Shown in pieces: positions 55,001 to 62,017 of a stretch of 64,000 bases of DNA. The position numbers and the translations under genes were made by a program. The notes under the pieces were generated by a model. That model did not search any database. It worked only from the letters and a program-made list of their open reading frames with translations, and had not been told where the DNA came from. Position 1 is the first letter of the stretch. Every line of letters begins with the position of its first letter. The DNA lies in NCBI GenBank assembly GCA_902790675.1, contig CADASU010000003.1, forward strand, positions 56,213-120,212, read 5' to 3'. The DNA comes from Oscillospiraceae bacterium (GTDB lineage: Bacteria; Bacillota; Clostridia; Oscillospirales; Ruminococcaceae).

Positions 55001-55779
55001 TCTTCGTTGCCAAGTGACTTCTTTATTGCTTTATATTCATCAAAGGCCTTGGCAATTTCACTATCATTTATTTTTATATTGTCTATTTTAGTTAAAAAGG
55101 TTGTGTGGCGACAGTGATCGCTCCAATATGTGTCTATAACTCTAATTTCAGTTATTGTAGGAGGCCTATGTTCTATATTTTTAAAGTAGTTTTGACAGAA
55201 TTTTATATCACTGGCGTCCATAGCTAGTCCATATGAATCTATAAAATTGACTAATTGTTGCTCATTCATATTGTTAAAATCATCTATAATTTCTACGCTT
55301 TTTGGGATGTTGTATGAAATTTGTAGCGTGGATTTTTCTTCCAATGAAGCTTCTTGACATTCGATAGGATTGATTATGTATGATTTTATCTTTTGAATAT
55401 CATCTGATGTTATATTTCCTTCAAATATATATATTTTAGCAGTTTTAACAATTGGCCTTTTACTGCAAGAAGCAATTTGTATACATTGTTCACATGAATC
55501 TGCTCTTTGATCAAATTGACCAGGCAAATATTCGGATGCTATTATATTTTTTGCGTTAGGAAGATCATTATAAAAATTATCAACCTGTGGTTCTGAAAAT
55601 ATTGTTGTTTTTGCTTTTTCAAAAACATCTTTGTCAACGTTTTCTACATCATATCTATTAATTATTCTAGTTTTTTCCAGACTTTCTATGTTTAAAACAT
55701 TTTTTATATCCCAATTAAGATTTTTTGCTTCTATTGCAAATTCATCTTTTTTCTCAACATATATTCTGTAAACAGACAT
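52078..55779 (-). CDS. purL: Phosphoribosylformylglycinamidine synthase, single-chain form
   Basis: 1233 residues fusing PurS-like, two synthetase halves and a glutaminase. Seen are DTYWSDHCRHTTF (about 217), KNETHNHPTEIEPFGGAATC, GGKTGRDGCGGATGSS and, in the class I amidotransferase, MIPGGFSGGDEPDGSGKF, nucleophile Cys in LGICNGFQALIKLG and HGEGR. It makes FGAM from FGAR, glutamine and ATP in purine synthesis. AGGAGGAATTT precedes ATG. It lies 18 bases after mtaB. Confidence 0.97.
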   Translation of the reverse strand: MSVYRIYVEKKDEFAIEAKNLNWDIKNVLNIESLEKTRIINRYDVENVDKDVFEKAKTTIFSEPQVDNFYNDLPNAKNIIASEYLPGQFDQRADSCEQCIQIASCSKRPIVKTAKIYIFEGNITSDDIQKIKSYIINPIECQEASLEEKSTLQISYNIPKSVEIIDDFNNMNEQQLVNFIDSYGLAMDASDIKFCQNYFKNIEHRPPTITEIRVIDTYWSDHCRHTTFLTKIDNIKINDSEIAKAFDEYKAIKKSLGNEDRPITLMDIATIAAKKLKSDGQLKDLDESEEINACSVKIKVESDGKLEDWLLMFKNETHNHPTEIEPFGGAATCLGGAIRDPLSGRSYVYQAMRVTGAANPTSPLKDTIKGKLPQRKIVTTSANGYSSYGNQIGLATGHVKEIYHPGYVAKRMEIGAVVGAAPKSNVIREIPACGDVVILLGGKTGRDGCGGATGSSKSHDTTSLESCGAEVQKGNPPEERKIQRFFRDPAITRIIKRCNDFGAGGVSVAIGELADGLNIDLNSIPKKYDGLDGTELAISESQERMAVVIAKENMQMFLNKAKSENLMATKVADITDTNRLIMLWNGKNIVNISREFLNSNGAEKTTNVEVKNKDISPIFNRKNIKEDWLKHISDLNICSQKGLIERFDSTIGASSVLMPLGGENQSTEAQSMVSKIPNMNETSTSSIMAWGFNPFLSSQNPFYAAQYAVIDSVAKVIAAGGSMKKCWLTFQEYFPSTKNDPKRWGLPFSALLGALKAQMNLKIASIGGKDSMSGSFEDIDVPPTLVSFAVSLSDAKNIISPEFKFSGSKVALILPKHNISSKPDYDSLNQVFSTMQKLILNKKIKSAWAIGIGGVAEAISKMCFGNKIGFNFCKNIDDETMFNATYGGFVVEINEDDDNLNVIGETIEDYVIQQNSKTIVDLRDIERAYNNTLEQIYPTKIDDINMSQVANISYQNEEKSKSPSIKSSSPSVLIPVFPGTNCEYDTVKQFEMYGAKCDVFVINTLTETSISESINEFAKRLKTTNIVMIPGGFSGGDEPDGSGKFITAFFRNIAIREELNELLKVRDGLMLGICNGFQALIKLGLIEHGEITDPSKNLSTLTYNTIGRHQSMIVNTRIASNKSPWLKYTQVGETFKVPISHGEGRLIASEQTIKNMIQNGQIATQYADINGNATMAMPYNPNGSYCAIEGLTSPDGRIFGKMGHSERVGNNLYKNIPNVKDQQIFRAGVEYFK

Positions 55780-55797
55780 AAATTCCTCCTGATTTTT

Positions 55798-57093
55798 TTA
55801 AATATCTATAGGCTCTCCAATACAAATTGTATCTTCACAAGACTTTATTTTAACATATTTTATTTGACCACACAAGTTAGAGTTTGATTTTGTTCTAACT
55901 GAAATGTAGTTTTTGGTATATCCAGTGAAAATATTGCCTTCTTTTGTTTCATAAAGCACTTCATGGATTTTGTTTATTTGGTTTTTAATAAATTCTTGGC
56001 TTGATTTTTGCGCGACATTCTTCATTTTCTGCACTCGGATTTGTTTTTCTTGCCGGGTTATTTGGTTTGGCATTTTTGCGGCTTTGGTCCCTTCTCTTAT
56101 AGAATATGGAAATATATGAACTCGAGAAAAATTTATGTCTTCTATAAATTTTAATGATTCGTTGAATTCATCTTCTGTTTCACCTGGAAAACCTACCATA
56201 ATGTCAGTAGTAATTGCTGGATTGTCAAATGTTTCAAATATGTATGATGTTAAGTCTTTATACAGACTAGTATCGTAGCGCCGGCCCATTCGCTTTAAAA
56301 CACTATTTGAGCCACTTTGAAGTGCTAAGTGAAATTGTGGACAAAATTTCTTTTCTTTTGATAATTCTAATATATCATTTTTTGTTAAAAGATCAGGTTC
56401 AAGAGACCCGAGGCGTATTCTTTTTATTTGATCTATGTTAGAGGCCGTCTTAACTGCGTCTAGTATATTAACATTTTCAAGATCTGCTCCATATGAAGAC
56501 AAATTTATTCCCACTAGTACAATCTCTTGATATCCATTTTGTGCTAAAACATTAAGCTCTTTTTGTAAGATGTTTAGAGGCTTTGATCTTATAAAACCTC
56601 TTGCTTTTGGTATTATGCAATATGAACAATATCTATTACATCCGTCTTGTATTTTAACAAATGCACGTGTTCTACCTGAGAAATTTTTGATTGTTAAATT
56701 TTCAAACTGCTCTTCTTTTTTGTGAATGGGTATATTAATTATTTTTTTTCTGTCGTTTAAAAATTCATTTATAATATTGGGTAGGTTTGATCTGTTAGAT
56801 GTTCCGGTAATTATATCAACATTTTTAAGCGCTTTCATTTTATCGGGAAAAGCTTGGGGAAAACAACCTGTTACTACAATTATTGAATTTGGATTAATGA
56901 GCTTGAACTTATGTATAGACTGCCTTGCTTTTTTGTCACCAATAGATGTTACTGTGCATGAGTTTATTACATATACATCAGCAAAATCCGAGTTATTTAC
57001 AATTGTCCATCCATTTTCGAAAAACAAGTTTTTTAATGTTTCTGTTTCATATTGGTTGACTTTACAGCCTAGTGTAAAAAAAGATATTTTCAC
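55798..57093 (-). CDS. mtaB: tRNA t6A37 methylthiotransferase
   Basis: 431 residues from GTG 57093, after TTAGGAG. MTTase family: N-terminal UPF0004 domain with ISFFTLGCKVNQYETE, radical SAM CNRYCSYCIIPKARG (about 155) and a C-terminal TRAM domain. The GCKVNQYE form and length fit MtaB (ms2t6A) more than MiaB. Probably co-transcribed with purL. Confidence 0.92.
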   Translation of the reverse strand: MKISFFTLGCKVNQYETETLKNLFFENGWTIVNNSDFADVYVINSCTVTSIGDKKARQSIHKFKLINPNSIIVVTGCFPQAFPDKMKALKNVDIITGTSNRSNLPNIINEFLNDRKKIINIPIHKKEEQFENLTIKNFSGRTRAFVKIQDGCNRYCSYCIIPKARGFIRSKPLNILQKELNVLAQNGYQEIVLVGINLSSYGADLENVNILDAVKTASNIDQIKRIRLGSLEPDLLTKNDILELSKEKKFCPQFHLALQSGSNSVLKRMGRRYDTSLYKDLTSYIFETFDNPAITTDIMVGFPGETEDEFNESLKFIEDINFSRVHIFPYSIREGTKAAKMPNQITRQEKQIRVQKMKNVAQKSSQEFIKNQINKIHEVLYETKEGNIFTGYTKNYISVRTKSNSNLCGQIKYVKIKSCEDTICIGEPIDI

Positions 57094-57178
57094 GAATTTT
57101 ACTCCTAACAATTTTTTATATTTTTGCTAAAAATTATAAAATTTTGATAATAAAAATATTTATATATTTAATTTGTGG

Positions 57179-57207
57179 TTGACTAACAAAATTTTAGCTG
57201 ATAGAAT
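57179..57207 (+). promoter_or_regulatory. Promoter of the HPr-like gene
   Basis: TTGACT (57179-57184), 17-base spacer, TAGAAT (57202-57207) with TG before it; 50 bases to the start codon. Confidence 0.65.
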
Positions 57208-57257
57208 GTACGTAGTATATAGTTTGTTTATATTTATCTTGCGGGGGGATGTTAATT

Positions 57258-57485
57258 ATGAAAGAATTTGATATTATGCTTACAACAATTAATGATGTGA
57301 AAGAATTCGTGAATATAGTTAGTCAATATGATTTTGATATTGATCTTTCGTCTGGTAAATATGTTGTTAATGCTAAATCTATTATGGGCATATTTAGTTT
57401 GGATCTTACCAAAAAAATAAAGTTGGAAGCGCATACTGACAATGATGAGTTTTTTGAAAAAATAAAAAAATATATAGTATCATAG
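57258..57485 (+). CDS. HPr-like protein lacking the catalytic histidine
   Basis: 75 residues from ATG 57258, after GGGGGG. The pattern FDIDLSSGKYVVNAKSIMGIFSLDL is the HPr fold with its Ser46-type site (KSIMG). The N-terminal active-site loop that should read like IHARPA instead reads TTINDV, so there is no phosphate-carrying His. It is therefore not a PTS phosphocarrier but may be a regulator like Crh, or a relic. No PTS genes lie nearby. Confidence 0.75.
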   Translation: MKEFDIMLTTINDVKEFVNIVSQYDFDIDLSSGKYVVNAKSIMGIFSLDLTKKIKLEAHTDNDEFFEKIKKYIVS

Positions 57486-57512
57486 AGTTTTTTGTTGCGT
57501 TTAATGCCGCTG

Positions 57513-57545
57513 AAGTATGTGCTACTTTGGGGGCACTTTATTTAT
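57513..57545 (+). terminator. Weak terminator-like hairpin after the HPr-like gene
   Basis: GTGC (57519-57522) and GCAC (57533-57536), with AAGT/ACTT pairing outside across a two-base bulge, then TTTATTT. Confidence 0.35.
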
Positions 57546-57638
57546 GTTTTATTATCAAATATACAAACAAGTTAATTTTACAATATATTAATTTTATTTG
57601 CAATAATGTTTTTAATTTATGCAAGAATGATGGATTAT

Positions 57639-57667
57639 TTGACAAATTTAATTAATTAATATATATT
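57639..57667 (+). promoter_or_regulatory. Promoter of the flippase-like gene
   Basis: TTGACA (57639-57644), 17-base spacer, TATATT (57662-57667). Confidence 0.55.
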
Positions 57668-57762
57668 TGGATTTAAGTTAGTAAATAATATGTGTATATG
57701 GTATGCTTAAGCGATTTGTTTTTTAGTGTATATTCGTGTTTTATATGAGGGAAGTGGTTTTA

Positions 57763-58800
57763 GTGAATAAAAAATCTGGCATAATCAATGGGGTTATAAT
57801 TGTATTATCTGTTGTTGTGCTTATAGCATATATAGTTTTTGTGGATGGGTTAGATAATATAATTAATGCATTTTCCAATTGTAGGCCAGAGTGGCTTTTT
57901 GTAGGTGTGTTCGCCATGGGTGGATATTGGTATTTAGAGGCACATATATTAAATAAAGGACTTAGTATATTTAATCGAAAATTGAAAGCAAAATATAGCA
58001 TTAAAAATTGTATGATAGGGCAATTTTTTAACAGTATTACCCCTTCTGCTACTGGAGGGCAGCCTATACAGGCGTATTATTTAAATAGGTGTGGGATAGA
58101 ATATGGATTTGCTACAAGTGCGCTGTTGCTTAAATTTATATCGTTTCAATTTTCATTAACGTTTGTATGTATTATTGTTATGATCTTTAAGTTTAATGAA
58201 TATGCTTCGAAAATTCAAGGTTTTACGGCATTAATGTTGATTGGATTTACTATAAATACATGTGTTGCAATTGGCCTTATATTGATTGGATTTAATAAAA
58301 AATTTGCGCTAGTTATTATGAGGTTTTTTGTTAAAGTTCTTGGTAAATTAAAAATTTTAAAGGATGTTGATAAAAAGTTAGAACTTGTTAGTGATGAGGT
58401 TGAAATATTTAGCAAAGGTTTCTCTACAGCAGTTGCTAACAAAAAAGTTATTATAAAGATGCTTTTGTTGAGTATTGTGCAAATATTATTATTTTATAGT
58501 GTTAATGTTATAATTGCATTATCTTTTGGAATTCATATCAATTTGTCATCTATGTTTCATATAATTTCAGGTGCAGCGTGTGTGCAAATGAGCAGTACGT
58601 TTATTCCTTTGCCGGGAGCAGCTGGTGGGGCAGAATTGTCTTACTACGTTATATATGGCAGTGTGTTTGAGGCTGGTCAAATAAGTGCTGCTGTTTTACT
58701 TTGGAGAATATATACATTTTATATGCCTATTATTGTTGGACTGTTTTTTTCTAAGGATTTATTTGGTAAAAAATTTGATAAGAGTTTTAGTTTTAAATAA
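57763..58800 (+). CDS. Flippase-like/LPG synthase transmembrane domain protein (UPF0104)
   Basis: 345 residues from GTG 57763 with TGAGGGA upstream; an earlier GTG at 57736 is also in frame. It has about eight membrane segments and the family motifs FFNSITPSATGGQPIQAYYL and STFIPLPGAAGGAELSYY. These match the membrane half of MprF-like proteins without the synthase domain. Relatives move lipids across the membrane; its lipid is unknown. Confidence 0.87.
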   Translation: MNKKSGIINGVIIVLSVVVLIAYIVFVDGLDNIINAFSNCRPEWLFVGVFAMGGYWYLEAHILNKGLSIFNRKLKAKYSIKNCMIGQFFNSITPSATGGQPIQAYYLNRCGIEYGFATSALLLKFISFQFSLTFVCIIVMIFKFNEYASKIQGFTALMLIGFTINTCVAIGLILIGFNKKFALVIMRFFVKVLGKLKILKDVDKKLELVSDEVEIFSKGFSTAVANKKVIIKMLLLSIVQILLFYSVNVIIALSFGIHINLSSMFHIISGAACVQMSSTFIPLPGAAGGAELSYYVIYGSVFEAGQISAAVLLWRIYTFYMPIIVGLFFSKDLFGKKFDKSFSFK

Positions 58801-58803
58801 CAA

Positions 58804-58834
58804 AAAATAGCTTCTTATTTTGAGAAGCTATTTT
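58804..58834 (+). terminator. Terminator after the flippase-like gene
   Basis: A perfect 12-bp stem (58804-58815 with 58823-58834), though the following T run is contained in the stem end. Confidence 0.75.
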
Positions 58835-58853
58835 GGATGCTATACATTACAGG

Positions 58854-59011
58854 TTATATATCATTTAAGTGTGCTTTGTCAGTTTTTGAAGCTGCTTTTG
58901 GAATGTTAAATTTAGTAATCTTTTCGCAGCTTTTTTCTAACCTTTGGCTGTGTAGTCAGCCGATTTATCGTTATTTGCAGCAAAGAGAATGAAATTCTTA
59001 TCCTTGTATTT
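58854..59011 (-). pseudogene. Possible decayed 3' end of an unknown gene
   Basis: Minus-strand translation gives a protein-like piece (FILFAANNDKSADYTAKG) that meets a stop; a neighbouring frame then continues with EKITKFNIPKAASKTDKAH and a stop at 58854. One frameshift would join them. I recognise no family. The remaining bases 59012-59139 show no gene. Confidence 0.3.
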
Positions 59012-59139
59012 TTACTTTGCGTAGATTATTAAAGTAGTTTCATTTAATGCACATTTTTTTGTTATGCTTAAAATTATCTGAAAATCGACTACATAATAAA
59101 AATAAAAGATGCTAGGTTATTTTATATAACAAAGATTAA

Positions 59140-59183
59140 AGTTAAAAAGACACCACCTTTTTCAGAATGATGTCTTTTTAACT
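59140..59183. terminator. Terminator of the tRNA cluster
   Basis: A 13-base core stem on AGTTAAAAAGACA (59140-59152), closing with TGTCTTTTTAACT (59171-59183). It lies just past the last tRNA gene on the minus strand. Confidence 0.75.
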
Positions 59184-59191
59184 CTATTTAA

Positions 59192-59267
59192 TGGCTGGGG
59201 TGGAAGGATTCGAACCCTCGGAATGCCAGAGCCAGAATCTGGTGCCTTACCGCTTGGCGACACCCCA
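59192..59267 (-). tRNA. tRNA-Gln (CTG)
   Basis: The cloverleaf folds with anticodon stem CCAGA/TCTGG and loop TTCTGGC, giving CTG. The acceptor starts with T and pairs with A72; discriminator G and CCA are encoded. Last of five tandem tRNA genes. D and variable regions match the neighbouring Gln gene, suggesting duplication. Confidence 0.92.
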
Positions 59268-59312
59268 CTAAGCAAAAAACTCCACTAAACAAAACAGTGA
59301 AGTTTTAAAAAA

Positions 59313-59388
59313 TGGCTGGACCGGCTGGATTCGAACCAGCGGAATGACGGAGTCAAAGTCCGTTGCCTTACCACTTGGCGACGGTCCA
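59313..59388 (-). tRNA. tRNA-Gln (TTG)
   Basis: Anticodon stem ACGGA/TCCGT with loop CTTTGAC gives TTG. U1-A72, discriminator G and encoded CCA are present. Confidence 0.94.
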
Positions 59389-59412
59389 ACAAAACTTAAC
59401 CCTACATACAAA

Positions 59413-59490
59413 TGGGGTGGATAGTGGGAGTCGAACCCACGACCTCTAGAGCCACAATCTAGCGCGCTAACCAACTGCGCCATACCCACC
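59413..59490 (-). tRNA. tRNA-His (GTG)
   Basis: Anticodon stem CTAGA/TCTAG with loop TTGTGGC gives GTG. An encoded extra 5' G (G-1) opposite C73, typical of tRNA-His, and CCA are seen. Confidence 0.94.
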
Positions 59491-59501
59491 ATATATAAAC
59501 T

Positions 59502-59578
<77 letters not shown>

Positions 59579-59607
59579 ATCTAAAGTGCAGTAATGAAAC
59601 AGTAAAA

Positions 59608-59681
59608 TGGAGCGGGTGATGGGAATCGAACCCACACAACCAGCTTGGAAGGCTGGGATTCTACCATTGAACTACACCCGC
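59608..59681 (-). tRNA. tRNA-Gly (TCC)
   Basis: Anticodon stem CCAGC/GCTGG with loop CTTCCAA gives TCC. Acceptor GCGGGTG pairs fully; CCA encoded. First gene of the tandem cluster. Confidence 0.94.
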
Positions 59682-59722
59682 GCAACAGATTTTCATTCCA
59701 ATCTCAATCGATCACGATAACG

Positions 59723-59751
59723 ATTATATCAGAATAATTTGCACATGTCAA
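59723..59751 (-). promoter_or_regulatory. Consensus promoter of the tRNA cluster
   Basis: Minus strand perfect TTGACA (59746-59751), 17-base spacer, perfect TATAAT (59723-59728) plus extended TG. It lies 42 bases upstream of tRNA-Gly. The rest of the gap to 59849 shows nothing. Confidence 0.85.
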
Positions 59752-59849
59752 GTTTAAAATTAAAAAAATTTTTAAAATGTTTGAAGTATTTAAAAATATG
59801 AGAACTATAAGTTGGTTATTGTGCATTTTGTTATATAATATTTATAAAC

Positions 59850-60278
59850 TTAAAAAAATTTAGGTAGTCTGATATTTTCATTTTCTATATCCCTTTGTAT
59901 TGATCGTGAAGATTGTAATATTTTCATAAATTCTTGTTCATAATCTTCGTGATCTTGTTCTTTTGACGAAAAATAATCTACTAATCCTTCTATTTTTATT
60001 TTGTTATGTTTATCACTCAAAGACAAAAATTTAATTATAACTTTTTTGTCTTTTTCATTGTTTATTTTTACAACATCGTTCTCTTCAATTTTGTGATTTA
60101 AAAGATAATCCATAGAAACATTAAAATATTCTGCTATTTTTTTCACCTTTTCTACACTTGGCGAGCTCTTTTTCCATGTGTATAATATACCTCTAGACAC
60201 CTTTATCTTTCTTTCTAGTTCAAAGATTGTAATATTATTTTTATTACAAAGATCTTTAATAGTGTAGAATATGTTCAA
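59850..60278 (-). CDS. XRE-family HTH transcription regulator
   Basis: 142 residues from TTG 60278, 8 bases after GAGG. An N-terminal helix-turn-helix covers about 7-60: ITIFELERKIKVSRGILYTWKK and VEKVKKIAEYFNVSMDYLL are the usual Cro/C1-type pattern. The C-terminal half is charged, possibly for dimerisation. A promoter on the opposite strand overlaps its own, with an inverted repeat between the boxes, so autorepression is likely. Confidence 0.88.
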   Translation of the reverse strand: MNIFYTIKDLCNKNNITIFELERKIKVSRGILYTWKKSSPSVEKVKKIAEYFNVSMDYLLNHKIEENDVVKINNEKDKKVIIKFLSLSDKHNKIKIEGLVDYFSSKEQDHEDYEQEFMKILQSSRSIQRDIENENIRLPKFF

Positions 60279-60294
60279 ATAAAGCACCTCGTTT

Positions 60295-60346
60295 TAATAT
60301 ATGAATTATAATATCTATTGACAACTTTGCACTTAAAAGTTATAAT
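60295..60346. promoter_or_regulatory. Overlapping divergent promoters and operator at the XRE gene
   Basis: Plus strand: perfect TTGACA (60318-60323), 17 bases, perfect TATAAT (60341-60346). Minus strand: TTGTCA overlapping the same -35 bases (60319-60324), 17 bases, TATATT (about 60296-60301). The inverted repeat AACTTT-N7-AAAGTT (60323-60328 and 60336-60341) fills the plus-strand spacer. Confidence 0.6.
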
Positions 60347-60352
60347 CGAAGG

Positions 60353-60495
60353 CATAGTTAGTGGTAAAAAACATATGTATTGTAGTTATTTGCTGCTTAA
60401 TTATAGTAATATTTATTTTATTTGTCAAATGACGGTATGATTGTTATATTAATCATTTTTTATTATTGGTTTAATGATAAAAATGATTTTATATT
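60353..60495 (+). ncRNA. Candidate small/antisense RNA from the promoter divergent to XRE
   Basis: A transcript from the plus promoter would start near 60353, where no supported gene follows, and meet a hairpin (AATCATTTTT 60451-60460 with AAAAATGATT 60479-60488) ending in TTTATATT. It would be about 140 bases long and antisense to the last codons of the DUF4364 gene. Purely predicted; a weak 21-codon frame lies inside without a ribosome binding site. Confidence 0.3.
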
Positions 60496-61080
60496 GGCTG
60501 CTGTTTTAAATAGCGTTTTATGATCATTGCTTAAAATAGCTAGAATGCATCTATATACATCGGTGGTTTTTGCTTCCATTTCTTTTTTCATTTTTTTGGC
60601 TAACTCTTCATTTGGACAAAATAAATCAAGGTCTATTAAATTGCTGCCGGTTTCTTCTAACACTAATTTTACTATATATCCATCATCTTTTTTGATAATT
60701 GTGACTTGGCGGCCTTTATTTTGTCTGTCTTTTGTTATTAATGTTTTTAAGCCATTTAGTGTTCTGTCTATTGCAGATTTAGGAACGTTATTTTTTAGAG
60801 TTATAGCAGTTTCTCTTCCTAAATTGGTTAAGTATAAGTAACTGGCATCGCCTTTGGTATTTGACTTTTCAAATATGTGCTTGGTATTAAACAATTCTTT
60901 AATGGCTTGACAAAAATTAAAGTAGTTTACTGTTCCATTATATTGGAAAACATCATTTAATTGGTATTTTGTAAATGGATTTTTTGTTTCATTTATAACG
61001 CAGCAAATTAATATTTTTATTTTGTATATATTAGATAAACTTCCGGGAGTATCATCTATTAAATATGTGTCTTGTAACAT
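60463..61080 (-). CDS. DUF4364 family protein (winged-helix-like)
   Basis: 205 residues with GGAGGG 8 bases before ATG. The N-terminal segment KIKILICCVINETKNPFTKYQLNDVF is typical of DUF4364, a family found mostly in Clostridia and thought to be a DNA-binding regulator. The C-terminal part (KKDDGYIVKLVLEETGSNLIDLDLF) is its ligand- or dimer-type domain. The target is unknown. Confidence 0.87.
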   Translation of the reverse strand: MLQDTYLIDDTPGSLSNIYKIKILICCVINETKNPFTKYQLNDVFQYNGTVNYFNFCQAIKELFNTKHIFEKSNTKGDASYLYLTNLGRETAITLKNNVPKSAIDRTLNGLKTLITKDRQNKGRQVTIIKKDDGYIVKLVLEETGSNLIDLDLFCPNEELAKKMKKEMEAKTTDVYRCILAILSNDHKTLFKTAANIKSFLSLNQ

Positions 61081-61227
61081 GTTTATTGCCCTCCATATAT
61101 AAATTTAGATGTTTTTATCATAATTTAAGGCTAATTATAACATATAATTTAAATTTATAAAATATAAATTTTTGTTTGTTGACTTATATAAATTGTGTTT
61201 TTTGAATATTTTAAGGAGCTAAGTGTG

Positions 61228-61992
61228 ATGGGTTTTTCGATTAATCTATGTTCAAATTTTTTTGATGAAGTTGACGAAAAAGTAAAGCAACTACAAAAGA
61301 TTAGACCGCTTTCTCAAATTGCGCTGAAATCTCTAAAAGAAAGTGATATATTAGATTGGACATACAACAGTAATGCTATAGAAGGAAACACGCTAACATT
61401 GCGGGAAACCAAAGTTGTTTTAGAAGGAATAACTGTTGGAGGGAAATCTGTAAAAGAACATTTAGAAGCAATTAACCATAAATATGCTATTGCTTATTTA
61501 GAGGAGCTTGTGGACGAAAAAAGTGGTATATCTGAATGGAATATAAAAAATTTACACCAATTAATATTAAAGGGAATTGATGATGAAAACGCTGGAAGAT
61601 ATAGAAATGAGAATGTGATAATAAGTGGTGCTACACATATTCCTCCTGATTATACAAAAATTCCTGAATTAATGGGGGAATTAGTGAGAAATTACTCAAA
61701 ATGGAATAGCTACCATCCTATTGTAAAAGCCTCGTTACTGCATGGAGAATTTGTAAAAATACATCCATTTATAGATGGAAATGGAAGAACAGCAAGATTA
61801 ATAATGAACTTAGATTTAATGCAAAAAGGATATGTTCCTGTAATTATAAAAAAAGAAAGCAGACTAGAATATTATGAATCATTAGATAAAGCACACGCTA
61901 CAAAAGATTACACTGATTTTGTAAAGCTAGTATTAAAAGCGGAAAGTGAGATGTTATCTAAATATGTAAAATTAATTTTGAGCGAGAATTAA
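61228..61992 (+). CDS. Fic family protein with N-terminal inhibitory motif
   Basis: 254 residues from ATG 61228 after AAGGAG (GTG 61225 also possible). The Fic core motif is complete: HPFIDGNGRTAR, about residue 185, with catalytic His. An inhibitory helix motif of the form S-x-x-x-E-G is present at SNAIEGN near the N-terminus, marking the self-inhibited class II. It probably transfers AMP to a target; the target is unknown. A C-terminal helical part could be a winged-helix remnant. Confidence 0.92.
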   Translation: MGFSINLCSNFFDEVDEKVKQLQKIRPLSQIALKSLKESDILDWTYNSNAIEGNTLTLRETKVVLEGITVGGKSVKEHLEAINHKYAIAYLEELVDEKSGISEWNIKNLHQLILKGIDDENAGRYRNENVIISGATHIPPDYTKIPELMGELVRNYSKWNSYHPIVKASLLHGEFVKIHPFIDGNGRTARLIMNLDLMQKGYVPVIIKKESRLEYYESLDKAHATKDYTDFVKLVLKAESEMLSKYVKLILSEN

Positions 61993-62017
61993 AATAATAA
62001 ATGGAGGTGGACATTGA

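Noticed and set aside
59268..59492. Open frame across the tRNA-Gln and tRNA-His genes
   Set aside because: It runs through folded tRNA genes and has no protein character.
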